This document shows, in pieces, positions 49,324 through 56,831 of a DNA stretch of 59,833 nt. Source of the stretch: Mycolicibacterium hodleri. GTDB taxonomy: Bacteria > Actinomycetota > Actinomycetes > Mycobacteriales > Mycobacteriaceae. The notes under the pieces were generated by a model. It saw only the letters and a program-made list of their open reading frames with translations. It had not been told where the DNA came from and searched no databases. Both the position numbers and the translations under genes were made by a program. The DNA is taken from NCBI RefSeq assembly GCF_006439015.1, contig NZ_RCZG01000020.1, positions 1 through 59,833 on the forward strand. The letters run 5' to 3'. Numbering within the stretch: the stretch's first letter is position 1; each line of letters starts with the position of its first letter.

Positions 49324-49528
49324 GAAGGAGTCGCGACGGGGGCCAGTGAATGCGCTGCCCAGGGATTGGCGGGGCATGGTGCTGACGCGGACTGATGCCG
49401 TCTTCTGGGTGGCGGTCGCCGCCGCCGTGGCGGCGGTTGTCCTGCGAGCCCGTCGCTCCGCCCAGCCCGCGTTGGCTGGTGCCGGTGACGACAAACCCCC
49501 CGGCTACGAAAATCCCACCACCGCATAG
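49316..49528 (+). CDS. small single-membrane-helix protein
   Basis: A 70-residue protein with one hydrophobic helix near the middle (AVFWVAVAAAVAAVVLRARR) and a polar C-terminus ending GYENPTTA. The start overlaps the stop of the previous small gene. Upstream ATG at 49295 is an alternative. A small envelope protein of unknown role. Confidence 0.5.
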   Translation: MAEKESRRGPVNALPRDWRGMVLTRTDAVFWVAVAAAVAAVVLRARRSAQPALAGAGDDKPPGYENPTTA

Positions 49529-49800
49529 CGCGAGTAATACAGGTGTGTCGGAAGCTACTTTCCCGTACGACGTCGTTTGGTGCGGTATTGGTCGAGGGTG
49601 TGGTGGTCAGGCAGGCCGCGGCACCCTGCCGTGAAGGAAACAACGCGACTGGTCTCTTACCCCAGCGGCGACTCATACTGCGCCCGGCCGCACAGTGGGA
49701 AGCAACGCGCCTTCATTGGCGACTACAGACCTTTTATCTCGGAACTAGAGATTCGAGGTCGATCGCATCCTGTCTCGACAGGAGGCCGTTTTAGCGTGGC

Positions 49801-50454
49801 TTACAGGTCGAGGAACACCGCTGTATCGTCGATTGGCTTACGAGGGACGTCGAGGTTGTTGGCGGCGAAGTCCTCGACGGCGTAGCCGATGGCGAGACCG
49901 CACAGAATCTCGTAGTGGTCAGGGATCTGGAGAGTTTGGCGCACGACGTCAGGGAATCCGGCGATGAGCATCTGGACGCAGGTGCCTAGCCCCCGAGCGG
50001 TAAGTCCGAGGATGAACGTCTGCAGGTACATGCCGACGCCGAGACTGTCGACGTGGTGAAGGTCGCGGGGCATGCACACGATGCCGGCCAGCGGAGCGTT
50101 GTAGAACCGCCAGTTGAGTCTGATGGCCTTTCGGCGCCCTTCGGCGTCGTCTCGGCCAATGCCGAGGCTTCCGTAAAGCTGTGCTCCTAGTTCGCGTTTG
50201 AAGGTTTCAAAGTCGGCATGCACTGGGGGTATCGCGGGCTCGCGCGTCCGGGACTCGTTCAGCAGCGCGGTGACCAGCCGCTCGCGTGCAGCGCCTTCGG
50301 CCAACACTAGATGCCAGGGCTGGGTGTTGGAGTTCGAGGGCGCGCGCCGGGCCAACTCCAGTGCCCCGATGACATGTGACCTCGGGACGGGCTTGTCTGG
50401 GTGAAATAACCTGATCGATCGCCGTGCTTGCACGACACTGTCGAACTCGCCCAC
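49801..50454 (-). CDS. nitroreductase-family oxidoreductase
   Basis: A 217-residue FMN-binding nitroreductase. It opens with FDSVVQARRSIRLFHPDKPV, then ARRAPSNSNTQPWHLVLAEG, with the FMN-phosphate and Ser/Asn contacts. GMYLQTFILGLTARGLGTCV is the dimer helix, and the C-terminal IGYAVEDFAAN motif follows. It reduces nitro or quinone substrates with NAD(P)H; the natural one is unknown. I use the GTG at 50454, with GAGGGG upstream, since the frame continues far upstream without protein-like sequence. It is divergent from the recombinase gene. Confidence 0.85.
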   Translation of the reverse strand: MGEFDSVVQARRSIRLFHPDKPVPRSHVIGALELARRAPSNSNTQPWHLVLAEGAARERLVTALLNESRTREPAIPPVHADFETFKRELGAQLYGSLGIGRDDAEGRRKAIRLNWRFYNAPLAGIVCMPRDLHHVDSLGVGMYLQTFILGLTARGLGTCVQMLIAGFPDVVRQTLQIPDHYEILCGLAIGYAVEDFAANNLDVPRKPIDDTAVFLDL

Positions 50455-50527
50455 CGCGCACGTCCCCTCATTGGCGTCGGGTGACCGTATCTGAGCCAAG
50501 TTGACCGCGACCGCTTCGGACTGCGCC

Positions 50528-50657
50528 GTCTCGTTTTTAGAGAAACGAGACAGCCCTGAGCGGCCCGCGTTGTGGTCGCATAGCGCCAGGTGGCGGTGTC
50601 TCATTTCTTGTCTCACACCGCGTGTCTCAGATCCTCGTTGTCGGAGGGCAATGAGAC
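50528..50657. promoter_or_regulatory. recombination/regulatory site with repeated TGTCTCA motifs
   Basis: A 9-base perfect inverted repeat GTCTCGTTT (50528-50536) and AAACGAGAC (50543-50551) surrounds TTAGAG. It is followed by three direct TGTCTCA copies at 50597, 50609 and 50623 and one inverted TGAGAC at 50652-50657. The set precedes the serine recombinase start and looks like the sub-sites of a resolvase res site, or the operator of the recombinase operon. Confidence 0.55.
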
Positions 50658-50658
50658 G

Positions 50659-51264
50659 GTGGTGAGCGTGACAACGATTCTCGGGTACGCCCGCGTGAGC
50701 ACCGCGGGCCAGGACCTCGATGCGCAGCTGACCGCGCTCGTTAACCAACGCGTCGAATCCAGCCACATTTTTACCGACAAACTCTCGGGCGCGATGAATA
50801 CCGACCGGCCAGGCCTTACCGCCCTGCTGCACTGCGCCCGCGAGGGCGACACCGTGGTCGTCACCGCCATCGATCGGCTCGGGCGCTCCGTCGCCGAGGT
50901 CACCCGCACCATCGCGGAGCTAGGCGAACGCCGAATCTTGTTGCGCGCCCTACGCGAAGGCATAGACACCGGCACACCAACAGGCCGTGCAGTCGCCGCC
51001 ATCATGGCCACCCTGGCCGAGCTTGAACTCGAACTCGGCCGCGAGCGCCGTGCCGCTTCCCGTGACTCCAGGCGAGCGCGCCGCCTGCCAGCCACCAAGC
51101 CCGCCAAACTCGCCCTCGAGCGCCAGGAACAACTCCGTCGTCTCGCTGAGACCGGAGAACCCGTTCACGAACTCGCCAAAGCATTCGGCATTAGCCGAGC
51201 AACGGCATACCGGTACCTCTCCGCGCCCCTCGTCGACTCAGTGCTGAAGCCGAGGCAACCGTGA
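50659..51264 (+). CDS. serine recombinase (resolvase/invertase type)
   Basis: A 201-residue resolvase-type enzyme. The nucleophile is Ser14 in GYARVSTAGQDL. Further motifs are DKLSGAMNTDRPGLTALLHC, IDRLGRSVAEVTRTIAEL and the Gly-Thr-Pro-Thr-Gly arm. The long E-helix is rich in Leu-Glu/Arg (AELELELGRERRAA) and a C-terminal HTH follows (ELAKAFGISRATAYRYLS). GTG start, with neighbouring GTGs at 50662 and 50668 possible. It overlaps the Abi_C gene by four bases (GTGA), so the two are translated together. Confidence 0.88.
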   Translation: MVSVTTILGYARVSTAGQDLDAQLTALVNQRVESSHIFTDKLSGAMNTDRPGLTALLHCAREGDTVVVTAIDRLGRSVAEVTRTIAELGERRILLRALREGIDTGTPTGRAVAAIMATLAELELELGRERRAASRDSRRARRLPATKPAKLALERQEQLRRLAETGEPVHELAKAFGISRATAYRYLSAPLVDSVLKPRQP

Positions 51265-52088
51265 ACCTGACAGAGCTGGGCGCGGCACTTGGCCCCTTCT
51301 TCGATGTCCCAGGCAGCCCTTCACATAATCAGCTCCGCGACGCGTTCACCCGCCACGGCCTCGGTCATCTCGACCTGGCGCCAGACGGAAGAACATCGGA
51401 CGGGACTCACTTGGGCAAGATGAAGCGAGTCCGACATGTGTTCGCTTCGCCGGCGGCACACACCATGACCGCGGGGTTGCCGCTAGCCCGAGAACTCGTG
51501 GGGCTTTGTCGTGCTCACGGGGGCTTCAACCCTGACAGCGAGAGCTATGCCGGGAGCGGGAGGGTGACCCAGCTCGTCCAGGCCTTCGTTCCGCTCGGGC
51601 TCACTCTCGATCCTGACGGGTCGGTACGACAGACCGTCATCGACAACCTCAGCGGTACAGAACTCACCGCCGAGCTGCGCAGCTACGTCGACAGGATCAA
51701 CTCCAACCCCGACGACGCTCCACTACAAGTGGGCACGGGAAAGGAACTCGATGAAGCCGCAGCCCGACACGTTCTGAAGGAACTTCTCGGCGACTACTCG
51801 GTGTCGGACAACTTCCCAGTCACGTTGACTAGCGCATTTACCGCGATTGGCATGGCCACACCCACAGAGCTGCCGAAGCTCGATCCCGACCCGCACCGTG
51901 CAGTGCACCAATGCCTGTTCCTATTGGCTACCGCGGTTAACCGGCTTCGGAATGACGCCGGTACCGGTCACGGAAAGCCGGATCCGCCACGCAAGACCGC
52001 CGCTTTGAGCCCCGCCGAGGCACGTCTTGTCGCTCGCGCCACAGCCCTTGTCGCCGGAGCACTCCTCGACAAGCTCGACGGCGGCTGA
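51261..52088 (+). CDS. Abi_C-domain (abortive infection, HEPN-like) protein
   Basis: A 275-residue protein. The N-terminal ~130 residues are a helical domain (PSHNQLRDAFTRHGLGHLDL, SAYAG-type helix near 90). The C-terminal ~120 residues match the Abi_C domain: a helix LFLLATAVNRLRNDAGTGHG with Arg230-x6-His237, an Rx4-6H pattern like HEPN RNases, then LSPAEARLVARATALVAGAL. Members act in phage resistance by killing or stalling the cell. GTG start overlapping the serine recombinase. This is a likely defence gene carried by a small mobile unit. Confidence 0.78.
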   Translation: MNLTELGAALGPFFDVPGSPSHNQLRDAFTRHGLGHLDLAPDGRTSDGTHLGKMKRVRHVFASPAAHTMTAGLPLARELVGLCRAHGGFNPDSESYAGSGRVTQLVQAFVPLGLTLDPDGSVRQTVIDNLSGTELTAELRSYVDRINSNPDDAPLQVGTGKELDEAAARHVLKELLGDYSVSDNFPVTLTSAFTAIGMATPTELPKLDPDPHRAVHQCLFLLATAVNRLRNDAGTGHGKPDPPRKTAALSPAEARLVARATALVAGALLDKLDGG

Positions 52089-52101
52089 TCATGGCATGAG
52101 A

Positions 52102-52131
52102 GTGCGTCTTTAATCGTCATTTTAGACACAC
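52102..52131 (+). repeat. imperfect inverted repeat after the Abi_C gene
   Basis: GTGCGTCTTTAAT (52102-52114) and ATTTTAGACACAC (52119-52131) pair at 10 of 13 positions around CGTC, 14 bases after the stop. It may be a terminator without a U-tract or the far recombination site of the recombinase unit. Confidence 0.4.
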
Positions 52132-52253
52132 CCGCCGTCACCTGCATTGACTCGCCCGGTGTTATCTATAGGCAACAGACCTGCGGAAAGTCGCCCTTTC
52201 GAATGTGCCCGCGGCGGTGGCCCAGTGTCACTCACCCGCGATACCGTCGTGCC

Positions 52254-52781
52254 ATGACCATGAGGGACCGGCGGCGTCACCGCACCGGGATCACCGCCGC
52301 CACGGCGGCGTTCGCGGTCGCAGTAGGTGCCGTGGTGACCAGCGGCCTGGCCCTCGCCCACCCGATCAAACCGAGTCAGCACACAGTGAACGTGGTCCTC
52401 TCGCCACCACCCACCTACAGCAGCAGCGACACCCAGGCCGCTAAGTCGGCGGCCTGCTCGGCGTGGGATCGGGCGGCACGGGCGACGGCGCTGGCAAGCA
52501 GGTCCAGCGCCGAGGCGATAGAGCAGAGCTGGACAAGCCCGGAGAGCCTCGCCGCATTGGCCACGGAGAAACGTACCGGCATGGCTGCGGTCTCGTATCT
52601 GCGTACGCAACTGACTGACGCCACACCAGCTTCAACGGCGAGGCCTCTGCGTGCCTGGATGACAACGAGAATCGACATGCTGCACGCGCTAAATATGCGG
52701 CACTGGGACGAGGCCGATCGCGAACAGAAACGCGGTAACGATCTGATCGATGCCATCACGTCCGAGTGCGGGTTGCGCTGA
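52254..52781 (+). CDS. probable secreted or anchored protein of the ESX-like cluster
   Basis: A 175-residue protein with an N-terminal basic-hydrophobic signal or anchor (RRRHRTGITAATAAFAVAVG to LALAHP, ~6-36), then a helical domain with two Cys (SAACSAW and the C-terminal SECGLR). There is no lipobox. It is the first gene of a coupled trio: its stop overlaps the ATG of the 811-residue gene as ATGA/TGATG. Proteins with this layout accompany type VII secretion-associated genes in mycobacteria, which is inferred from the neighbour. Confidence 0.65.
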   Translation: MTMRDRRRHRTGITAATAAFAVAVGAVVTSGLALAHPIKPSQHTVNVVLSPPPTYSSSDTQAAKSAACSAWDRAARATALASRSSAEAIEQSWTSPESLAALATEKRTGMAAVSYLRTQLTDATPASTARPLRAWMTTRIDMLHALNMRHWDEADREQKRGNDLIDAITSECGLR

Positions 52782-55216
52782 TGCCTGCTGTCGGAGGGTC
52801 TGCGGGATCGTATGGGCGGCTGATCGTTACGCCAGACATGGAACCGCCCGACGCTGCGCACTGGGACACCCAGGAGCAGACCTACCGGTCGGGTGCTACG
52901 ACGTGGAACGGGATCCACCAGCAGATCGTCCAGGACAACGCAGCGTTCCGCGATGCCGCCGATTCGCAGGGCTTCGACGAAGCGCACCGGGCGGGCGCGG
53001 TGCTGGCCGAGGAAGCCAAGACGATCGCCGAATGGCACGACAAGTGCGCCAACAAGTGCGCCGATATCGCCACGGTGCTGCGCGATACGCGCTCGGGGCA
53101 GGAGCAGCTCGTCCGCGAGGCGGACGCCAAGATCGCGAGCGCGAAGCTCCCAGGCGAAGCCGAGGCCCTGGTGACCCAGTACCACGGCATAGCCCGATAC
53201 CAGACCGAGGCGGGAGTAACCGCGGCAATGGCCTCCCACACCTCGTTCAAGACAAGCACCGACAACACAAGGGCGCTAGACCTTTTGACGAAGTGGGGCG
53301 ACGTTCCCGCAGCTCCACCAGTTCAGCCCGTCGACCATACGTCGCCCGGTATTGCACAGGACGAAAACCCCTACAGCGACACCGAAAAGCGGAAAGCCGG
53401 GGCCGACGCACCCAAGCCTGTGGACGACGCCCCGACCGATCCTGCAGGTACGTCAACCACTCAGCCGGGAGTTGGTCCTGGGATCAAGACGGCTACAGGC
53501 GACGAGGCGATCAAGGCCGCGGCCGGGCCGGTGACGCAGCCGACGCCAGGGGTGGCTTCATCACCGGCGGCCTCGGCGCTTGGCGGTGGCGGTATGCCGT
53601 CGATGGGCGGTATGGGCGGTATGGGCGGTATGGGCGGCGGCAGCGGAATGGGTGGCGGTGTGCCGAAGATGCCGGGCGGCCTGGGAAGTGGCGGTATGCC
53701 GGGGATGGGATCATCCAATCCGCTGGGTAGCGGGGTGGGCCAAATGCCTGGTGCTGGAAGCGGATTGCCGAGTGCAGGTGGGGTGCCGGGCACGGGTGCG
53801 GGGTCACCTGCTGCAGCCTTCAACCAGGGGTTGTCGACCGGTGGGGCTATTGGTGGGGGAATGCCTGCTGCGCCCCCGCCAGCTCCAGCGAGTCCGTCAC
53901 CGGCTCTGTCGGCCGGTGGGCAGACGTCGCCGGTATCGGCGACAGCGGGTGGTGGCGTGTCACCGGCTGCCGCTCAGTCAGGCATGGTGTCCCCCGCGGC
54001 CCCCGCCGCAGCTCCTACCGGGGCGGGAACGGGTACCGGCGGCGGTGGTGCGCCGATGATGCTTCCGCCGGGCTCGATGGGACCCCCGGCCGGGGCTGTT
54101 CCGCCTCCTGCGGCGACGGTGCCGGCTGGCACGCTCGGCGCTAGCGGCAATGCCCCTTCAGCTCCCTCCCCGTCGCCCGCGGGTGTGGGTGCTGGGCCGA
54201 CTCTGATTCCAGCGAGCGTGGTGGCCGCGGGCCAGACGGCGGCCGCTCAGGAGCGGCGCGAGTCGCCGGATGCGGCGGCCGTCAAGGAGCTGGTCTGGAA
54301 GCTCCAGCACGCCTCCTACATGGCGGGCAGTTTCTTCACGGGGTGGGCGGTCGGAGTGCTCCGGTCCCCGAGTGTCACCGAGACAGTCATTACGTCCAAC
54401 GACGGAGCCGGGTACATCCCGGCGGGGGTGTTCGTTCCGCGTTCGGTGCGGGTGTTGGCCACAGACCCGTTGGTGGACGATGACTTTCGGCAGTTGTGGT
54501 TCGGTTGGGCCGATCCCGCGCGGGTCCTCGTCGAGTACGCCAAGCTTCGTGCTGAGTGGGGCTGGAAACTGGTGGCTGCTGCGAGCACACTCCCGTCGCC
54601 CGCGCTGCGGGATGCGGGGGTGGAGCATCCGCCGGCGTGCACCCGAGAAACCAATCCGCTGCTGCAACCTGGGGTTCAGATACCCGCCCCGGTGCTCGAC
54701 GGCATGCACGTGCACCGGCTGGCGGTGCTGTGGCCTGAGGTGTATCCGCGGCTGCTGCGTGTCATGGACGCCGACCCGATCTGCCAGGACCGGATCGTCC
54801 AGCACGTAACCGCGGCGCTGATCGCGGGGGCGACCACCCAGGCCCAGGCCATTGAGATCCCTGATGCGCTGCGGCAGATCTGGGGGGTTCGCGGGAGTGA
54901 CCGCGAGCCCAGCTCGCAGCAGTGGACCGAGTACAACGAGGAAGCTCAGATCCTCAACGGCGCCACTGCCATGTCCAAGCCGGCGTTCGCGACCGGTGGG
55001 GCAGGCCACCCCCGGGAGAGTGACAGCAGCCAAGAGCTGGCCAGCTACCGGGCACACTGGCGGATCGCACGGACCGCCGAACACATCAGCGGTTGGGCCA
55101 CTCGCCCTCTCCCGCTCCCCGACATGTGCTATGCCGCAGCCGCTATCGGGGACCCCGATCTGTACGACGGGATAGTCCGAGCCTTGGTGAGCGTCGAAGA
55201 CGACCTGGGCCTGTGA
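52781..55216 (+). CDS. large ESX-associated-type protein with Gly/Met/Pro-rich middle (Rv3899c-like)
   Basis: An 811-residue protein. The N-terminal ~185 residues form a helical hairpin bundle like WXG100/EspB-type secreted proteins (YRSGATTWNGIHQQIVQDNA, EAKTIAEWHDKCANKCADIA). Residues ~190-490 are low-complexity Pro/Gly/Ser/Met with GGM repeats. The C-terminal ~320 residues (KELVWKLQHASYMAGSFFTG, AGYIPAGVFVPRSVRVL, VLVEYAKLRAEWGWKLVAAA) resemble the DUF5631/5632 part of M. tuberculosis Rv3899c in the ESX-2 locus, as I recall it. No ESX core gene is visible nearby. The ATG overlaps the previous stop and its own stop overlaps the next gene. Confidence 0.7.
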   Translation: MPAVGGSAGSYGRLIVTPDMEPPDAAHWDTQEQTYRSGATTWNGIHQQIVQDNAAFRDAADSQGFDEAHRAGAVLAEEAKTIAEWHDKCANKCADIATVLRDTRSGQEQLVREADAKIASAKLPGEAEALVTQYHGIARYQTEAGVTAAMASHTSFKTSTDNTRALDLLTKWGDVPAAPPVQPVDHTSPGIAQDENPYSDTEKRKAGADAPKPVDDAPTDPAGTSTTQPGVGPGIKTATGDEAIKAAAGPVTQPTPGVASSPAASALGGGGMPSMGGMGGMGGMGGGSGMGGGVPKMPGGLGSGGMPGMGSSNPLGSGVGQMPGAGSGLPSAGGVPGTGAGSPAAAFNQGLSTGGAIGGGMPAAPPPAPASPSPALSAGGQTSPVSATAGGGVSPAAAQSGMVSPAAPAAAPTGAGTGTGGGGAPMMLPPGSMGPPAGAVPPPAATVPAGTLGASGNAPSAPSPSPAGVGAGPTLIPASVVAAGQTAAAQERRESPDAAAVKELVWKLQHASYMAGSFFTGWAVGVLRSPSVTETVITSNDGAGYIPAGVFVPRSVRVLATDPLVDDDFRQLWFGWADPARVLVEYAKLRAEWGWKLVAAASTLPSPALRDAGVEHPPACTRETNPLLQPGVQIPAPVLDGMHVHRLAVLWPEVYPRLLRVMDADPICQDRIVQHVTAALIAGATTQAQAIEIPDALRQIWGVRGSDREPSSQQWTEYNEEAQILNGATAMSKPAFATGGAGHPRESDSSQELASYRAHWRIARTAEHISGWATRPLPLPDMCYAAAAIGDPDLYDGIVRALVSVEDDLGL

Positions 55217-56004
55217 TGACGACCGAGCAACATTCCTATGTGGACGCGGAGTATCAGGGGCTAGAGCTTGGCCTGCGCCATGCCGACTTGGCGAATTTCG
55301 TCGGCCTGGCAGCTCAATGGACCCGCGCCTGTCAGACCGCCATCCCGAACGATCAGTTCACTGATCTGGACGTCGTGTATCCGCTGAAGTCGTATGCCGC
55401 CCCGTTGGAGACTGTTTACGCAGGGCTTGCCGCGGCGGTAGCAGACCTGGTGGCCTCTACTCATGGACCTAATGTTGCTATTGCTTCAGCTCAGGACCAC
55501 GTGCGACAGCGCCGATCGGATGCACACTTTCCATGCCGATCGGATGCACACTTTCCATCGGACGTCGAGGCTGTCGAGGCTGTCCAATACCTAGTGGGGC
55601 TAGAGCCGCGTAGTCGTTACCGCGTTACCCATCAGGACCTTTGGCGTAGCTCACTCGCCCATGCCGAGGACTACTTGTCCTCGCGGGGTGACGTCGATGC
55701 CCCGGAACTGCAACTCAAACTGAGCCGGTATGCCACGGTCGTCCACGACCTGCTCGATGCTGCCTACATCGCAGTGCGCGACGCCTACGCCGACGCGGTG
55801 GTGGCCAGCTTCTACCGCAAAGTGCCTGCACCAGTACTCCCGTACACCATTGCGTCGTGCTTAAAGGACTTGACCTGCATGGGCTTTGACGATGCCAACT
55901 GCGAGCCACTGTTGCGCAGAATCGGGGAGAGCCTTCCCGCCGCTGTTGCAGAGTGCTCAGCCCTGCTGCCGCACAAGTGGCAGTCGACGCCGAGGTGCTC
56001 CTGA
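55216..56004 (+). CDS. hypothetical protein coupled to the ESX-like gene
   Basis: A 262-residue, mainly helical protein of unknown family (LGLRHADLANFVGLAAQWTR, LETVYAGLAAAVADLVA, LSRYATVVHDLLDAAYIAVR). Its ATG overlaps the stop of the 811-residue gene (TGATG), so the trio 52254-56004 is one translational unit. It contains a perfect 24-base tandem duplication that gives an RSDAHFPx repeat at residues ~99-115. It converges with the antitoxin gene 22 bases downstream. Confidence 0.65.
   Translation: MTTEQHSYVDAEYQGLELGLRHADLANFVGLAAQWTRACQTAIPNDQFTDLDVVYPLKSYAAPLETVYAGLAAAVADLVASTHGPNVAIASAQDHVRQRRSDAHFPCRSDAHFPSDVEAVEAVQYLVGLEPRSRYRVTHQDLWRSSLAHAEDYLSSRGDVDAPELQLKLSRYATVVHDLLDAAYIAVRDAYADAVVASFYRKVPAPVLPYTIASCLKDLTCMGFDDANCEPLLRRIGESLPAAVAECSALLPHKWQSTPRCS
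55511..55558 (+). repeat. perfect 24-base tandem duplication in frame
   Basis: The unit starting GCCGATCGGATGCACACTTT and ending CCAT occurs at 55511-55534 and again at 55535-55558 without a difference. It adds eight codons and keeps the frame, so it is a recent duplication. Confidence 0.95.
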
Positions 56005-56026
56005 CCTCCCCAGTAAACGCGCGGGG

Positions 56027-56425
56027 TTATGCGGCGGTGATGGCGATGCGCAGGCGTTTCCCGCAGGCTGCGGCAAGCCGTTCGAGGGCGTCGATACCGG
56101 GGGTGCGTGCACCGTTCTCCCAGGCGGCGACGGCGGATTGGCTGGTGCTCATGGCTGCGGCGAGCTGGGTTTGGGTGAGGCCGGCCTCGGTGCGGGCGGT
56201 GTAGACCAGCTCGGCGAGGTCCATCGCCCGGCCGGCGTCGTGATAGGCCTGCTCGTAGGTCTGGCGTTGGGCGCCGGTGAGGGCGGCCTGGCGCTGGGCG
56301 CGGGCGGTTCGGTAATCGACCCGACCGCCGCTGGAGGTGGGAGCCTTCTTCGCAGCGGCGGGGGCCTTCTTGGCGGCCTTCTTCGGGGCAGCGGTCTTCT
56401 TCGCGGTGGCGGTCTTGACGGCCAT
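56027..56425 (-). CDS. XRE-type antitoxin with Ala/Lys-rich N-terminal tail (HigA-like)
   Basis: A 132-residue protein. The first ~30 residues are an Ala/Lys/Pro-rich basic tail (TAKKTAAPKKAAKKAPAAAK), a type seen in mycobacterial nucleoid proteins. The C-terminal HTH is ARTEAGLTQTQLAAAMSTSQ and AVAAWENGARTPGIDALERL. It is encoded seven bases after the toxin gene, as in HigBA modules where the toxin comes first. It should repress the shared promoter through the double palindrome at 56785-56812. Confidence 0.85.
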   Translation of the reverse strand: MAVKTATAKKTAAPKKAAKKAPAAAKKAPTSSGGRVDYRTARAQRQAALTGAQRQTYEQAYHDAGRAMDLAELVYTARTEAGLTQTQLAAAMSTSQSAVAAWENGARTPGIDALERLAAACGKRLRIAITAA

Positions 56426-56432
56426 GGCTGGG

Positions 56433-56765
56433 TTATCCCTTCTTGGTCTGGTGGCGTCGTAGCGCTTTGCGTGCGCGGGTGATCTCGTTGCGTTCGCTTT
56501 GGCGTTGTTTGCGGAAGGTGGTCAGGGTGACCAGCTGGCGGTCGGGGTCGGCGGTGTAGGTGATGCGTTGGTTGACTTGTCCGCAGCGAAACCGCAACTC
56601 CCACAGTTTCTCTGAGAGATAGCGGTTGTGCGGCATGCCTAGGGTGATGCCCTCGGCGGTGAGCCGGTCGAGGGCCTGATCGGCCTGGGCGAGTTCGCTT
56701 TCAGACAGACCGGCATACCAGCGTTCCACTTCGCCGCTGAGCATGATCCACCACTCATCACCCAC
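56433..56765 (-). CDS. RelE/HigB-like toxin (Gp49 family)
   Basis: A 110-residue toxin of the phage-derived Gp49-like/HigB group. It opens with GEVERWYAGLSESELAQADQ and ends with the basic tail KQRQSERNEITRARKALRRH. KLWELRFRCGQVNQRITYTA is the core with the conserved Arg-x-x-Tyr-type residues. Such toxins cleave mRNA on the ribosome. GTG start at 56765. It is followed by the HTH antitoxin. The pair lies between the MobF gene and the ESX-like trio and may stabilise the mobile DNA. Confidence 0.83.
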   Translation of the reverse strand: MGDEWWIMLSGEVERWYAGLSESELAQADQALDRLTAEGITLGMPHNRYLSEKLWELRFRCGQVNQRITYTADPDRQLVTLTTFRKQRQSERNEITRARKALRRHQTKKG

Positions 56766-56784
56766 ACCCCCACTATATCGAGTC

Positions 56785-56812
56785 CGGTATATACCGTCAA
56801 CGATATATACCG
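56785..56812. promoter_or_regulatory. double palindromic operator of the toxin-antitoxin genes
   Basis: CGGTATATACCG (56785-56796) is a perfect 12-base palindrome. CGATATATACCG (56801-56812) repeats it with one change, 16 bases on. They lie 20-47 bases upstream of the toxin start. TATATA also gives good -10 sequence, so binding would block the promoter. Confidence 0.6.
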
Positions 56813-56831
56813 GGTGCGGTGGGGGTGTCCG

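Noticed and set aside
49736..49790. Inverted GTCTCGAC-type sequence near 49770 as a second recombinase site
   Set aside because: CCTGTCTCGACAGG is a short palindrome, but it lacks the spacing and repeats of the 50528-50657 site.
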